Shown: positions 35,468 through 43,815 of the stretch, piece after piece | Layout: every line of letters begins with the position of its first letter | How positions within the stretch are numbered: the first letter of the stretch is position 1 | DNA from: Lysinibacillus pinottii | GTDB taxonomy: Bacteria; Bacillota; Bacilli; Bacillales_A; Planococcaceae | NCBI RefSeq assembly: GCF_024753545.1 | Contig: NZ_JANTOO010000008.1 | Coordinates: 1-64,000 of the forward strand | Length of the DNA stretch: 64,000 bases | Direction: 5' to 3' | The notes under the pieces: generated by a model | The model's database searches: none | What the model was told of the DNA's origin: nothing | Seen by the model: the letters and a program-made list of their open reading frames with translations, nothing else | Program-made: the position numbers and the translations under genes

Positions 35468-36484
35468 TTACACATATGCTCGCAACAGTAAGCCTATGAA
35501 TAGCGTAATGATCAAAAAAACTGTCATATGGGCCCACTTATTCATTTCTAATAAGCCTATAAATTCTCTTGTAAATGCATTAGGAACATAGTAAAAGGCT
35601 GTTTTTGAGCCAACTCCTTCTGCATCTAATTTTGCTTTTTTTGCATAGAGACTTGCGCGAAATACGTGAAAATTATTTGTCACAAATATGGAACGATATT
35701 TTTCTCCTTGAGCATGCTGATCCATTATGTTTTTCGTAAAAATCATATTTTCTTCTGTATTGGTTGACTGATCTTCCATTAGAACTTTATTAGCGGGAAT
35801 ATCATGAACATCTAATAAATATTTTTTCATAGCCTTTGCCTCAGATACGTTTTCATCAGTCCCTTGACCACCTGAGACAATGATAAACGGTCTTTCCCCG
35901 TACTTCTTGTATTGCTTTACCGCTTCATTTAAGCGACTTGCTAAAAGTGGTGGAACTCTATCCCCAATTAATCCTGATCCAAGAGCTATTATATAGTTTG
36001 GTTCATAGCGTATAGGTGTGAAATGATACAATACAGCGTATGCTAGGACACTTGTGTATAAAAACATGGTATAGCCAAAAATTAAAAAGGCATAGAAGAA
36101 AAGAATATGCCAAAGCACATTTTCAATCTGAATAAAAATAACGAATACATACCCTATCATCATAATAACAAAACTAAGCCCCATAATAGCTAACATTAAA
36201 TTCCTTACTTTACGTCCTTCCTTCTCTAACAAAACCTTACTATTGAAAAACATAGCTATAGATAACATAAACATGATACTAGGAAAGCTTCCTAGTATAA
36301 TAAAAATCCCCATTTCTGATATGATGCCCTGATTATTCGGCAGTAATAAAGGAAAATGTATAATGAGCACCCTGACTATATATACACCTATCAAACCCAG
36401 AGCTACCGCGTTAAGGAAACGCCTTTTTTCTGTCAGGTACAGCAATAAAAATATGGAGATGAAGAATATGAATGTAACTAGCAT
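35468..36484 (-). CDS. YdcF/ElyC-family membrane protein (DUF218)
   Basis: This 338-residue protein has about five N-terminal membrane helices, one C-terminal helix, and a DUF218 domain between about 165 and 290. The characteristic pattern is seen in ALGSGLIGDRVPP, IIVSGGQGTDENVSEAKAMKKYL, NTEENMIFTK and SIFVTNNFHVFRASLYAK. Members such as ElyC influence envelope or undecaprenyl-linked processes. Its role here is not known. Confidence 0.85.
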   Translation of the reverse strand: MLVTFIFFISIFLLLYLTEKRRFLNAVALGLIGVYIVRVLIIHFPLLLPNNQGIISEMGIFIILGSFPSIMFMLSIAMFFNSKVLLEKEGRKVRNLMLAIMGLSFVIMMIGYVFVIFIQIENVLWHILFFYAFLIFGYTMFLYTSVLAYAVLYHFTPIRYEPNYIIALGSGLIGDRVPPLLASRLNEAVKQYKKYGERPFIIVSGGQGTDENVSEAKAMKKYLLDVHDIPANKVLMEDQSTNTEENMIFTKNIMDQHAQGEKYRSIFVTNNFHVFRASLYAKKAKLDAEGVGSKTAFYYVPNAFTREFIGLLEMNKWAHMTVFLIITLFIGLLLRAYV

Positions 36485-36668
36485 CGTTTCACCTCTTTCT
36501 ATTATATAATTTTCCCAAATGCTACATCTGTCACTATTTGTTCAAATTTTTTGATATTGCTTATTTATAGAAGGTATTGGTTTTATTTTTTAATAAAGTT
36601 CATGTAATATTACTATATAAGAACTAGTTTATGACCAAACCAAAAATTATATTGGAGGAATGTAAGTA

Positions 36669-37133
36669 ATGAAAAAAATTCTTGCCGCTCTATTTGCAGC
36701 GACACTGATATTTTCCACAGTTGGTGCAGCATTATTCATCTCTGACACACCAACAGCAGAGGCTAAGTCCTATAAATCAGGTAAAAAAGGCTTCTCAAAT
36801 AATAACAATAGCTCAAATATCCAGAAGTCTCAGGACACTTCTAAAGATCAAAAAAATGCCACAACAAATAAAAACAATACCAACTCAACAAATAAAGCTG
36901 ATACAACTAAAAAAGGTGGTTTCTTCTCGGGTGGTCTTATGAAAGGTTTAATGCTTGGGGGACTTGCAGGTTTATTATTCGGTAGCTTATTTAGCGGTAT
37001 GGGTTTACTTGGAAACATCTTAGGATTGCTCATTAACGTAGCTGCAATTGCTGTTATTGTGATGCTAGTCGTAAAAATTATGAATATGTTTAAAGATAAA
37101 AAACGCAAAGAGGAAGCCCAATGGCACAAATAA
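36669..37133 (+). CDS. Exported glycine-rich membrane protein of unknown function
   Basis: This 154-residue protein has a signal peptide (cleavage probably after EAKS-type site near residue 33), a low-complexity Asn/Lys/Ser/Thr linker, then a glycine-rich double helix (GGLMKGLMLGGLAGLLFGSLFSGMGLLGNILGLLINVAAIAVIVMLVVKIMN has two membrane spans) and a charged tail. The glycine-rich transmembrane part recalls the N-terminus of Tim44-like exported proteins, but the Tim44 domain is absent. It overlaps the next gene by 13 bp. GGAGGAATG precedes the start. Confidence 0.75.
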   Translation: MKKILAALFAATLIFSTVGAALFISDTPTAEAKSYKSGKKGFSNNNNSSNIQKSQDTSKDQKNATTNKNNTNSTNKADTTKKGGFFSGGLMKGLMLGGLAGLLFGSLFSGMGLLGNILGLLINVAAIAVIVMLVVKIMNMFKDKKRKEEAQWHK

Positions 37134-37408
37134 TTAACGAACAAGATATTATTAACGCTATTTGTTTATCTCAAGCGTATTATAAGAGCATTCGCCCAGA
37201 GGATGTTATCGTCGAATTGACATATGATGATGACACAGGCTTCGGTGCGGAGGTTGAAGTAAATGGTCAAATCGAAATACTCAATACAGGAGCCATGATT
37301 GGTGCCTTACGTGTTTGGATAAAAGATGTTCTACATGGTGATCCTTTTTCAACAGGTATTGAACTTGTTTTAGACGACGAAGAAGGCATTATAGCTAAAC
37401 TTTCATAA
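37121..37408 (+). CDS. DUF2653 (YxcD-like) protein
   Basis: This 95-residue acidic protein is soluble. MAQIINEQDIINAICLSQAYYKSIRPEDVIVELTYDDDTGFGAEVEVNG matches the YxcD family as I recall it, small proteins found in Bacillus of unknown function. It overlaps the exported glycine-rich protein gene by 13 bp, so the two are likely translated together. A bidirectional terminator follows. Confidence 0.75.
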   Translation: MAQIINEQDIINAICLSQAYYKSIRPEDVIVELTYDDDTGFGAEVEVNGQIEILNTGAMIGALRVWIKDVLHGDPFSTGIELVLDDEEGIIAKLS

Positions 37409-37412
37409 AAAT

Positions 37413-37459
37413 ATAGCCGTACAATGAATCTTTCACCAGATTCATTGTACGGCTATTTT
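37413..37459. terminator. Bidirectional terminator
   Basis: ATAGCCGTACAATGAATC pairs with GATTCATTGTACGGCTAT, with A- and T-runs on either side, between convergent genes. Confidence 0.85.
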
Positions 37460-37832
37460 ACTTTTTCAAACGTTTCTTAACCGCAACCGCTTCCTCCTCA
37501 TTTAAGGAAAAGTCTACGATAGAGCGGCCAAGCGTGAGCAACATAATAAACATTACACCCGTACCTACAATAAGATAGATCATGGTAAAAATCTTGGAGA
37601 ACGAGGTTGTTGGATATAGCCCCGTTTCTACGCCTGTTGGAATCAAGCTGACTACGGCAAAATACATGGCATCTAGCCAATGCCACCCCTCTGTCCCCTT
37701 GTAAAACAACGTACCCGATAGAATGATGAGGAATAGAGTTGTAAATAATGAAAGAAACTGGGGTCTTTTAAATGACCGCCACAATCCTTTAACTAATCTT
37801 TTGGTAGATAAAATAAATGATAACATCCTCAT
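37458..37832 (-). CDS. One-pore ion channel-like protein with a non-canonical filter
   Basis: This 124-residue protein has two membrane helices around a pore helix, as in the Ion_trans_2 family (small K+ channels). The sequence YFAVVSLIPTGVETGLYPTTSFSKIF aligns with pore segments such as TLTTVGYGDLYPTT, but the filter TVGYG is replaced by TGVETG. The surrounding parts (AMYFAVVS, LYPTTSFSKIFTMIYLIVG) are well kept, so it is not simply decayed. Potassium selectivity cannot be assumed. It overlaps no other gene. Confidence 0.8.
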   Translation of the reverse strand: MRMLSFILSTKRLVKGLWRSFKRPQFLSLFTTLFLIILSGTLFYKGTEGWHWLDAMYFAVVSLIPTGVETGLYPTTSFSKIFTMIYLIVGTGVMFIMLLTLGRSIVDFSLNEEEAVAVKKRLKK

Positions 37833-38331
37833 TTTCCTTTCTTTAATTCAGTAAACTCTATATAAGTACGAATTAAAAGTATTGCTTATATTCATATATT
37901 ATCCTCTAACCCAGGTATTTACCTACTATAATTTTATCTAGACAAATCTTATTTCTTTTAATCATAAAAAAACACCCTATAACTATCATTAGAGGGTATT
38001 CAACACATTTATTTTTAAACCTGATCTAAATTGTAGTAATTTAGGACAAGTTCAATCTCATTTTTATCCTTATCGCTTATTAATGTTTAGTTTATGTCGC
38101 TATAGCATTTGCGGTATACAGTTGAACTGTGTAATGGCGCTTCAATCATTACGAAAATCTTTTCCAAAGAAAAACCGGTGGTGAACAACACTGTCAGGCA
38201 GGTCCTCGTCACTTGACAGGTAATGAAAACGTTGCTGAAAAAGTTGTATGACGAATAAAAACATAGAAGCTTTCATTTATCACGAAAACGTTAAAAGGTA
38301 GAGGCGCCATTTCACCTCTACCTTTGATGGT
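37833..38331. other. 499-bp intergenic region with hairpins and a possible small RNA or ORF
   Basis: The region has a minus-strand terminator-like hairpin at 37966-38003 (ACCCTCTAA with TTATAGGGT, then a T-run), and a structured stretch around 38140-38280 with the arms CTGTCA/TGACAG and others. A 44-codon frame on the minus strand (38142-38276) has no ribosome site. The terminator of the SLH esterase gene occupies 38293-38325. No known RNA family was recognised. Confidence 0.5.
38293..38327 (-). terminator. Terminator after the SLH esterase gene
   Basis: AAAGGTAGAGG pairs with CCTCTACCTTT just beyond the stop codon at 38332. Confidence 0.75.
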
Positions 38332-39954
38332 CTACTTATTGAATAATTGATTCAGATTCACCATTATTTTAGCTGCTTGCCCTCTTGTAGTTGAAGCCGC
38401 TGGTGAATACTTCTGTCCATCTCCGGACACAATTCCTAGCTCAAATAACATCGTGATGGCATGTTTTGTCTCTGCATTATAAGATGTAATATCTGTAAAT
38501 GGTGAACTTCCTTGGACAATATAAGGCTGTTTAAATTGTTGCTCATAGGCACGCTCAATCATTACTGCTAATTCAGCGCGGCTTACAGGTCTTGCAGGGT
38601 TGAATTTCCCATCGGCCCCCTTAATAATGCCATGTGCATACGCTGCCGCAATTTCCGACTGTGTTTTCGCATCATATTTGGCGATATCTGTAAACGGCGT
38701 CTTTTCCTGTGTTGATATCCCCAGACTTCTCACTAGTATTGAAGCTACTTGTGCTCGTGTCACATTTTGATTAGGTTTAAATGTACCATCTGGATAGCCA
38801 TTCATCATCCCCGCTTCTGCTGCTTGTTGAATATACTCTTTTGCCCAATGATGAGCTGTATCTGTAAAACGTATCGTTTCTCTAGTAGTGAAAGCCGCTG
38901 TTGGATTTTGAACACTTTCATTACCAGCAGCATCAATTGCTTTTATTGTAATAGTGTAGTCTGTATTCTCAGTCAGATCCGTAAGTGTCATCTCTGTTGT
39001 ATCAGCAGTTACTGTTGAAGCTAATTTCCCATTTACATATACTTGGTAATTTTCCACACCTACATTATCCGTCGCTTCTCGCCAACTTATATCCACAGTT
39101 TTATGATCTTTCACATGTACTTGAATAGCATTTGTTACATCCCATAAGGAACTAGTTTTTATGATTGGTAAAAATGCCTCATTGGCTACTGCGAAATAAC
39201 CGGCTTCACTTAAATGAATATTTTCTGGATTTGGAAGATAGCTTGGAACATCCTTTGCTACAATATCAGATGTTGGTACAAAAAATGCTCCAGCCTTTTC
39301 AACTGTCGTTTTAATGGTTGTATTCATTGTAGCCAATAGTATTTTAAATTGATTTTGTAGGCTCTCACCATAATAGGGGAACGAATTGTAATAGCCCATC
39401 ACATAAACTTCTGCTTGTGGATTTAGTTTTTTTATTTCAGTTAAAATTGCTGCAATATTGGTTACAGCCTCTTTTGTAGCCTTTATAATGGCTAGTGTAT
39501 CAATTCCCGCTGTCTGTGATTCTTTTAATATTGGCAGTAAATCATTAGCACCAATAGTTAACGTAATAATCTCTGCCTCTTTAATAGATGCTTTTAATTT
39601 AACCTGTTCAATGGGATAGCCAAAACCTGTCACTGTTTTTGCAACATCATTTTGTATATCTGCCAACACATTTTTTGTTGTATAGCCTGACATCGCAAAG
39701 CCTTTATTAAAAGAAGTAATGAAACCCTCTTTTTGTAAAGCTTGTGCAACATAATCTGGGTAGCCTAATCCGATTGCACCGACCTCATTCATCCCATGTG
39801 CAATTGAATCACCTAGAGCTACATAATCTGCCTGAGTAGTCCAACTTGGTGCTATGTAATCTCCTGTTTCTTCAGCATTCGCAACGACAGGTATCGTTAA
39901 TTGTAATGCTAGCATACTAGTAGCTAAAAATCGGCATTTCTTTGAAAGTTTCAT
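38332..39954 (-). CDS. S-layer-anchored SGNH/GDSL esterase with FnIII
   Basis: This 540-residue secreted protein has a signal peptide (VVANA site), an SGNH hydrolase domain (about 35-260), a fibronectin type III domain (about 265-355) and three SLH modules (about 360-540) that anchor it to the pyruvylated cell-wall polymer. Block I GDSIAHG, block III GANDLL and block V ENIHLSEAGY are visible. The usual Asp of the D-x-x-H pair reads Glu here. It should be a cell-surface lipase or esterase. Its substrate is unknown. Confidence 0.88.
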   Translation of the reverse strand: MKLSKKCRFLATSMLALQLTIPVVANAEETGDYIAPSWTTQADYVALGDSIAHGMNEVGAIGLGYPDYVAQALQKEGFITSFNKGFAMSGYTTKNVLADIQNDVAKTVTGFGYPIEQVKLKASIKEAEIITLTIGANDLLPILKESQTAGIDTLAIIKATKEAVTNIAAILTEIKKLNPQAEVYVMGYYNSFPYYGESLQNQFKILLATMNTTIKTTVEKAGAFFVPTSDIVAKDVPSYLPNPENIHLSEAGYFAVANEAFLPIIKTSSLWDVTNAIQVHVKDHKTVDISWREATDNVGVENYQVYVNGKLASTVTADTTEMTLTDLTENTDYTITIKAIDAAGNESVQNPTAAFTTRETIRFTDTAHHWAKEYIQQAAEAGMMNGYPDGTFKPNQNVTRAQVASILVRSLGISTQEKTPFTDIAKYDAKTQSEIAAAYAHGIIKGADGKFNPARPVSRAELAVMIERAYEQQFKQPYIVQGSSPFTDITSYNAETKHAITMLFELGIVSGDGQKYSPAASTTRGQAAKIMVNLNQLFNK

Positions 39955-40057
39955 ACACTCTCTCCCCTACCTAAAAAATAGTAATTGTTTTAACTATTTT
40001 ACTAGAAGAAGGATAAAAATAGGTTAAAAACCCAGCAATGTTTTTTAATCATTTTTG

Positions 40058-41224
40058 CTATTCCATGTGTACCTTCCCATAAATTCCTCCACCACCAACT
40101 TCAATATCTAAATGACCTGTTCTTGCCGCATCAATTAATTTGGCTATTTTATGTGGCACTATTTGTTCAAGCTGTTCCATGGTAACTTGGTGTAAAATAT
40201 TCATCTCTGTTCCGAAAGCATGTAGTAGTCGTTCCATCATTTTTGGGCCAATCCCTGGAATAAAATCGAGCGGTACTTGATGGATATACGGTGGTCTATT
40301 TTTTTCATGTGGAAAATTCTCTGATAACTCCTGAATACGTGTAGCAACGCCTTTTATGATTTGCGTACTTTCACAGTTCGTACAAATCATAGCCTCGTTA
40401 CTAAGCTGTTCTCCACATTTACTACAAACTGTCTGATGATATTTACCTAGCAATGGATTTAAGCCATAATTGGCTATTATGGCTCGTCCCTGTTGATCAC
40501 GGAGAGCCATTTGTAATTCTATAAAATTTGCATCTGCTAATCGTAATTTTTGATACTCACGTGCCAGTTTTCCAAGAGAATGAGCGTCAGAATTACTCAC
40601 GAATGGATAGGATTGAAGCTCTTTAATCTGGCGTACCATGTTTGTATCTGAGCTTAACCCTAATTCAATGGCATCTATTAGCTGCGGATCAAAAACCTCT
40701 GTTAAACTGCGATGAACACCTTTCCCATATAAACTTTTAAATGGGGTAAATACATGTGCAGGGATAAATAGCCCTCCCAACTCACGGACCTTTTTTTGTA
40801 ATGTCCTTCCTTCACAGTAAATTCGTTGTGAGCTTAAATGAATGTTTTTCATATGCTGAGACATCCAATCTGAAAATTGTTCCATTCGCAATAATGTAGG
40901 AAAGTAAGCAAGTACATGAATGGGACCATGACAATGATGGTCATAGATTTCTATTTCTGAACCAGGAATCAGTGTCGTTTCTTGAAAACGTAGTCCACCC
41001 TCTGCCAGCTCCACCAGTTCTCCTTGGTCAATCATCACTTTCATTTCTTCTATTACCTCGGGCGAATGGCAATCAATAATACCAATGATGTCCAGTCCCT
41101 TTCTTGCACTAGCAGTCTCCAATATACGGGCTAATGTCAACGTTTTACTGCCAGTAATTTTCACGGCACGCCCTTTGGCTGTACGACCAATATGAATATG
41201 TAAATCAGCATAGAATTCTTTCAT
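40058..41224 (-). CDS. Endonuclease Q-like PHP-domain DNA repair enzyme
   Basis: This 388-residue protein has an N-terminal PHP metallo-phosphoesterase domain (FYADLHIHIG, GIIDCHSPEV, HGPIHVLAYF, FIPAHVFTPF, FVSNSDAH), a four-cysteine zinc motif (CSKCG then CTNCES, near 270), and a C-terminal helix-hairpin-helix (FIPGIGPKMMERLLHAFG). This order is that of endonuclease Q, which cuts 5' of deaminated bases (uracil, hypoxanthine) and abasic sites. It is known in Thermococcales and a limited set of bacteria. AAGGAG favours the ATG at 41224 (spacing 9) over one 6 bp earlier. Activity is inferred from the architecture. Confidence 0.85.
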   Translation of the reverse strand: MKEFYADLHIHIGRTAKGRAVKITGSKTLTLARILETASARKGLDIIGIIDCHSPEVIEEMKVMIDQGELVELAEGGLRFQETTLIPGSEIEIYDHHCHGPIHVLAYFPTLLRMEQFSDWMSQHMKNIHLSSQRIYCEGRTLQKKVRELGGLFIPAHVFTPFKSLYGKGVHRSLTEVFDPQLIDAIELGLSSDTNMVRQIKELQSYPFVSNSDAHSLGKLAREYQKLRLADANFIELQMALRDQQGRAIIANYGLNPLLGKYHQTVCSKCGEQLSNEAMICTNCESTQIIKGVATRIQELSENFPHEKNRPPYIHQVPLDFIPGIGPKMMERLLHAFGTEMNILHQVTMEQLEQIVPHKIAKLIDAARTGHLDIEVGGGGIYGKVHME

Positions 41225-41293
41225 GTTCATTCACTCCTTAAGCGCTACTTAAACGAAAATACCTTACATGACTGCAAGGCATTTCACATTTTA

Positions 41294-41464
41294 TTATGAT
41301 GGATGATGATTGGTTGTGCTATTATTTTCCTCATAAGCCCCAGAGCTGTGTGGGGGTGTAGATGATGAATCATAGGCAACTAATGTAACACCCATTTTTT
41401 TCTCCAGTTCATTAATTTTCGCAAGTTGCTGTGGATCTAATTGTGCAAATTTAATGTCTTCCAT
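41294..41464 (-). CDS. Small soluble protein of unknown function
   Basis: This 56-residue peptide reads MEDIKFAQLDPQQLAKINELEKKMG then a low-complexity Ser/Asn-rich tail. AAAGGA lies 9 bases before the ATG at 41464; longer starts (ATG or TTG) would leave too little space. The LDPQQLAKINELEKKMG segment predicts a helix resembling small Bacillus proteins of no known function. It is upstream of endonuclease Q and probably transcribed with it (about 70 bp apart). Confidence 0.6.
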   Translation of the reverse strand: MEDIKFAQLDPQQLAKINELEKKMGVTLVAYDSSSTPPHSSGAYEENNSTTNHHPS

Positions 41465-41526
41465 TGTCATCAATCCTTTCAAATATAAAGTTCCCCGAAT
41501 TTAAAACAACTATACTTACCTAAAAA

Positions 41527-41545
41527 ATGACTGACTATCAGTCAT
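41527..41545. promoter_or_regulatory. TetR-family operator, copy 1
   Basis: ATGACTGA-CTA-TCAGTCAT is a perfect 19-bp palindrome, 6 bp upstream of the -35 element of the tetR gene. The same arms recur at 42215-42233. Confidence 0.8.
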
Positions 41546-41551
41546 TTTTCG

Positions 41552-41580
41552 TTGACATTCATTTTTCTCTCCTGTAACAT
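41552..41580 (+). promoter_or_regulatory. tetR promoter
   Basis: TTGACA at 41552-41557, 17 bases, TAACAT at 41575-41580, with a TG just before the -10 element. Confidence 0.65.
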
Positions 41581-41611
41581 ACTAATAAAGATGGCAAAAG
41601 TGAGGGATATC

Positions 41612-42190
41612 ATGTCAAAGGAAGAAAAAATTATTCAAGCAGCCATTGAAGTATTTCGAGAAAAAGGTATTGAAAAAACAAAGGTTTCAGATATCGTAAA
41701 GGCCGCTGGTATTGCACAAGGAACATTTTATCTTTATTTCCCATCGCGCCTTTCAGTTATGCCTGCTATTGCAAAAAATATGGTAGAGCGCATTATAGCG
41801 ACTGTCGAAGAAGGAGTTTCAGATCATAAACCCTTTGAACAGCAGCTTGAAGAAGTGGTTGAAATGATTTTCTTAATTACGAAAGAATATGGAGATATCG
41901 TTGCACTTATTTATGCGGGTATTGCACAAACTGAGCATTTGAAAGAATGGGAAAACATCTATTCACCCTACTATCATTGGATGAGTAATTTCTTATTAAC
42001 GGCTCAACAGCAAGGAGTCATACGAGATTCCATTAACCCATCACGTTCAGCCAAGCTTATCATTGGGCTAATTGAATCTGCTGCCGAACAAATTTATTTG
42101 TTTGACGATAGTAAGGATGAAACCATGCAACAGCTTAAACTTGAGCTTCTAGACTTTTTATATCATGCACTTGGCCTACGTCACGCATAA
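41612..42190 (+). CDS. TetR/AcrR family regulator of the SMR pump
   Basis: This 192-residue repressor has an N-terminal helix-turn-helix (KVSDIVKAAGIAQGTFYLYFPSR, near residues 26-50) and a helical ligand-binding part with several aromatic residues. GTGAGGG precedes the ATG at 41612; an earlier in-frame start at 41552 has no ribosome site and overlaps the promoter. It lies directly ahead of two SMR efflux genes, and the same palindrome stands before each, so it likely represses both itself and the pump until a drug or quaternary ammonium compound binds. Confidence 0.88.
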   Translation: MSKEEKIIQAAIEVFREKGIEKTKVSDIVKAAGIAQGTFYLYFPSRLSVMPAIAKNMVERIIATVEEGVSDHKPFEQQLEEVVEMIFLITKEYGDIVALIYAGIAQTEHLKEWENIYSPYYHWMSNFLLTAQQQGVIRDSINPSRSAKLIIGLIESAAEQIYLFDDSKDETMQQLKLELLDFLYHALGLRHA

Positions 42191-42214
42191 GTGGCGTTCT
42201 CTTTTACCTCAAAA

Positions 42215-42233
42215 ATGACTGAATGTCAGTCAT
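42215..42233. promoter_or_regulatory. TetR-family operator, copy 2
   Basis: ATGACTGA-ATG-TCAGTCAT repeats copy 1 with a changed 3-bp centre. It lies 29 bp before the first SMR gene, where it would cover the promoter -10 region. Confidence 0.8.
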
Positions 42234-42261
42234 AATATTTTACTATGAAAGGAATTTATTT

Positions 42262-42615
42262 ATGCAAAAAGAATGGATGTATGTAGGACTAACAAGTTTA
42301 TTTGAATTGTTCTGGATATTCGGTTTTAATGTAGCAAATTCATGGTGGCATTGGATCATTATTGTATCTATTATCGCTATTGATTTTCACTTCTTATCAA
42401 AGGCTTGTGAAAAACTTCCTACTGGTACTGTCTATGCAATTTTCGCTGGAGCAGGTGCAATCGGAACGACCTTAATGGATATTTTTATTTTCAATGGTGA
42501 CTTTAATGCGATTAAGGGGATATTTATGGTTATTTTAGTGTTGGGCGTTATTGGCCTAAAATTGGCGGATAATCCATCGAAAGATCCTAGTACGACAAAA
42601 GGAGTGGATGCATAA
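42262..42615 (+). CDS. Small multidrug resistance (SMR) protein, first subunit
   Basis: This 117-residue protein has four membrane helices and the SMR pattern, with the Glu of helix 1 (FELFWIFGFN) and the AGAGAIGTTLMD segment. With its 1-bp-overlapping neighbour it resembles YkkC/YkkD-type paired SMR efflux pumps. AAAGGA precedes the ATG at 42262; a longer frame begins 39 bp upstream, within the operator. The substrate is probably cationic drugs or quaternary ammonium compounds. Confidence 0.85.
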   Translation: MQKEWMYVGLTSLFELFWIFGFNVANSWWHWIIIVSIIAIDFHFLSKACEKLPTGTVYAIFAGAGAIGTTLMDIFIFNGDFNAIKGIFMVILVLGVIGLKLADNPSKDPSTTKGVDA

Positions 42616-42929
42616 TGGGCTGGGTATTCGTTATATTAGCAGCAGTGGCGGAAATAGTCGGTGTCATTGGTTTACGCTTTTATAGTCAACATAAAACCGT
42701 CCGAAATTTATTATTATACATCGGAGGCTTTGGTTTATCTTTTGCACTTTTATATGCTTCCTTCAATTATTTACAATTAAGTATCGCCTATGTTGTTTGG
42801 GTTGGTATTGGAACTGTAGGTGCCGTGCTTGTCAATATTATGTTCTTTGGGGAATCTAAAAACCTTGCACGAATCATCAGTATCGTTGCAATTATCATTG
42901 GAGTTGCAGGTTTAAAAGCAGTATCTTGA
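42615..42929 (+). CDS. Small multidrug resistance (SMR) protein, second subunit
   Basis: This 104-residue, four-helix SMR protein shows the conserved Glu in AVAEIVGVIGLRF and the helix-3 YVVWVGIGTVGAVLVNIMFFGES. It overlaps its partner by 1 bp (TAATG). Two unequal subunits in tandem suggest an obligate heterodimer such as YkkCD or EbrAB. Confidence 0.9.
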   Translation: MGWVFVILAAVAEIVGVIGLRFYSQHKTVRNLLLYIGGFGLSFALLYASFNYLQLSIAYVVWVGIGTVGAVLVNIMFFGESKNLARIISIVAIIIGVAGLKAVS

Positions 42930-42940
42930 TATTTGATTAC

Positions 42941-42976
42941 AAAGGGCGCCCTCTTAATGAAGTGGCGCCCTTTTTA
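42941..42976. terminator. Bidirectional terminator between SMR genes and the ABC ATPase
   Basis: AAAGGGCGCC pairs with GGCGCCCTTT with T- and A-runs, between convergent genes. Confidence 0.85.
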
Positions 42977-43018
42977 TTTAGATGATGTTAAATGATTGAG
43001 GCAAGACAATTGTGATTA

Positions 43019-43810
43019 CTAAATAGGGTTGGTCCTTCTTGCAAATTGTTCAGGGACATATGTAAGATACGGTTTACCCGTCAGTGTATGTGTTTGAATA
43101 TCTGCAAATACTCCAAATACTTCTTGCAGTAATGATGGTGTAAGCACTTCTTCTGGTGTACCATGACAAACAATGCGTCCACGCTGTAAAACATAAATTT
43201 GATCACAGTACATTGCGGCGATATTCAAGTCATGCAAAGCGGCTACTACTGTTAGATGTAAGGTTTGAATTAAGTCCATCAACTGAAGTTGATGTTGAAT
43301 ATCTAAATGATTTGTTGGTTCATCTAATATAAGTACGTGTGCTTGCTGAGCAAGTGCTCTTGCCACCATGACACGCTTCTTTTCCCCACCGGAAAGTGAG
43401 CTAAAGCTTCGTTTCGCGAGATGCAATATACCCGTTTGCTTGAGAGCATTTTTAACAATTTGAAAATCCTGTTCCTGATCAAGCTCTAAAAGCTTTTTAT
43501 GTGGAGTCCTTCCCATACTGACTAAATCGTGAACAGTAAAGTCAAATAATACAGGTGTTTCTTGACTCACAACGGCTAAATTTTTAGCAATGGCTTTACT
43601 AGATTGCTTTAAAATATCTTGTTCATTTAACAAGACTGTCCCACTTTCCGGCTTTAGGAGACGATACATATTTTTAAGCAAGGTCGACTTCCCACTACCA
43701 TTAGGGCCGATTAACCCGACAAATTGCTTTTTCTTTATTTTTACACTTACCTCGTGAAGTATTTGCTGATCGTAAATGGAGAATGATACTTGTTTTGCTT
43801 CTAATGTCAT
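43019..43810 (-). CDS. btuD: Cobalamin-type ABC transporter ATPase
   Basis: This 263-residue ATPase shows Walker A GPNGSGKSTLL, signature SSLSGGEKKRVMVARAL and Walker B VLILDEPTNHLDI, typical of FecE/BtuD importers. It follows a FecCD-type permease by 5 bp under a cobalamin riboswitch, which makes cobalamin or a cobamide precursor the likely cargo. No substrate-binding protein (BtuF) is adjacent. Confidence 0.85.
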   Translation of the reverse strand: MTLEAKQVSFSIYDQQILHEVSVKIKKKQFVGLIGPNGSGKSTLLKNMYRLLKPESGTVLLNEQDILKQSSKAIAKNLAVVSQETPVLFDFTVHDLVSMGRTPHKKLLELDQEQDFQIVKNALKQTGILHLAKRSFSSLSGGEKKRVMVARALAQQAHVLILDEPTNHLDIQHQLQLMDLIQTLHLTVVAALHDLNIAAMYCDQIYVLQRGRIVCHGTPEEVLTPSLLQEVFGVFADIQTHTLTGKPYLTYVPEQFARRTNPI

Positions 43811-43815
43811 AGAAC

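Noticed and set aside
38142..38276. 44-codon frame called as a gene
   Set aside because: No ribosome site and unusual composition. It is kept as a candidate structured element rather than a CDS.
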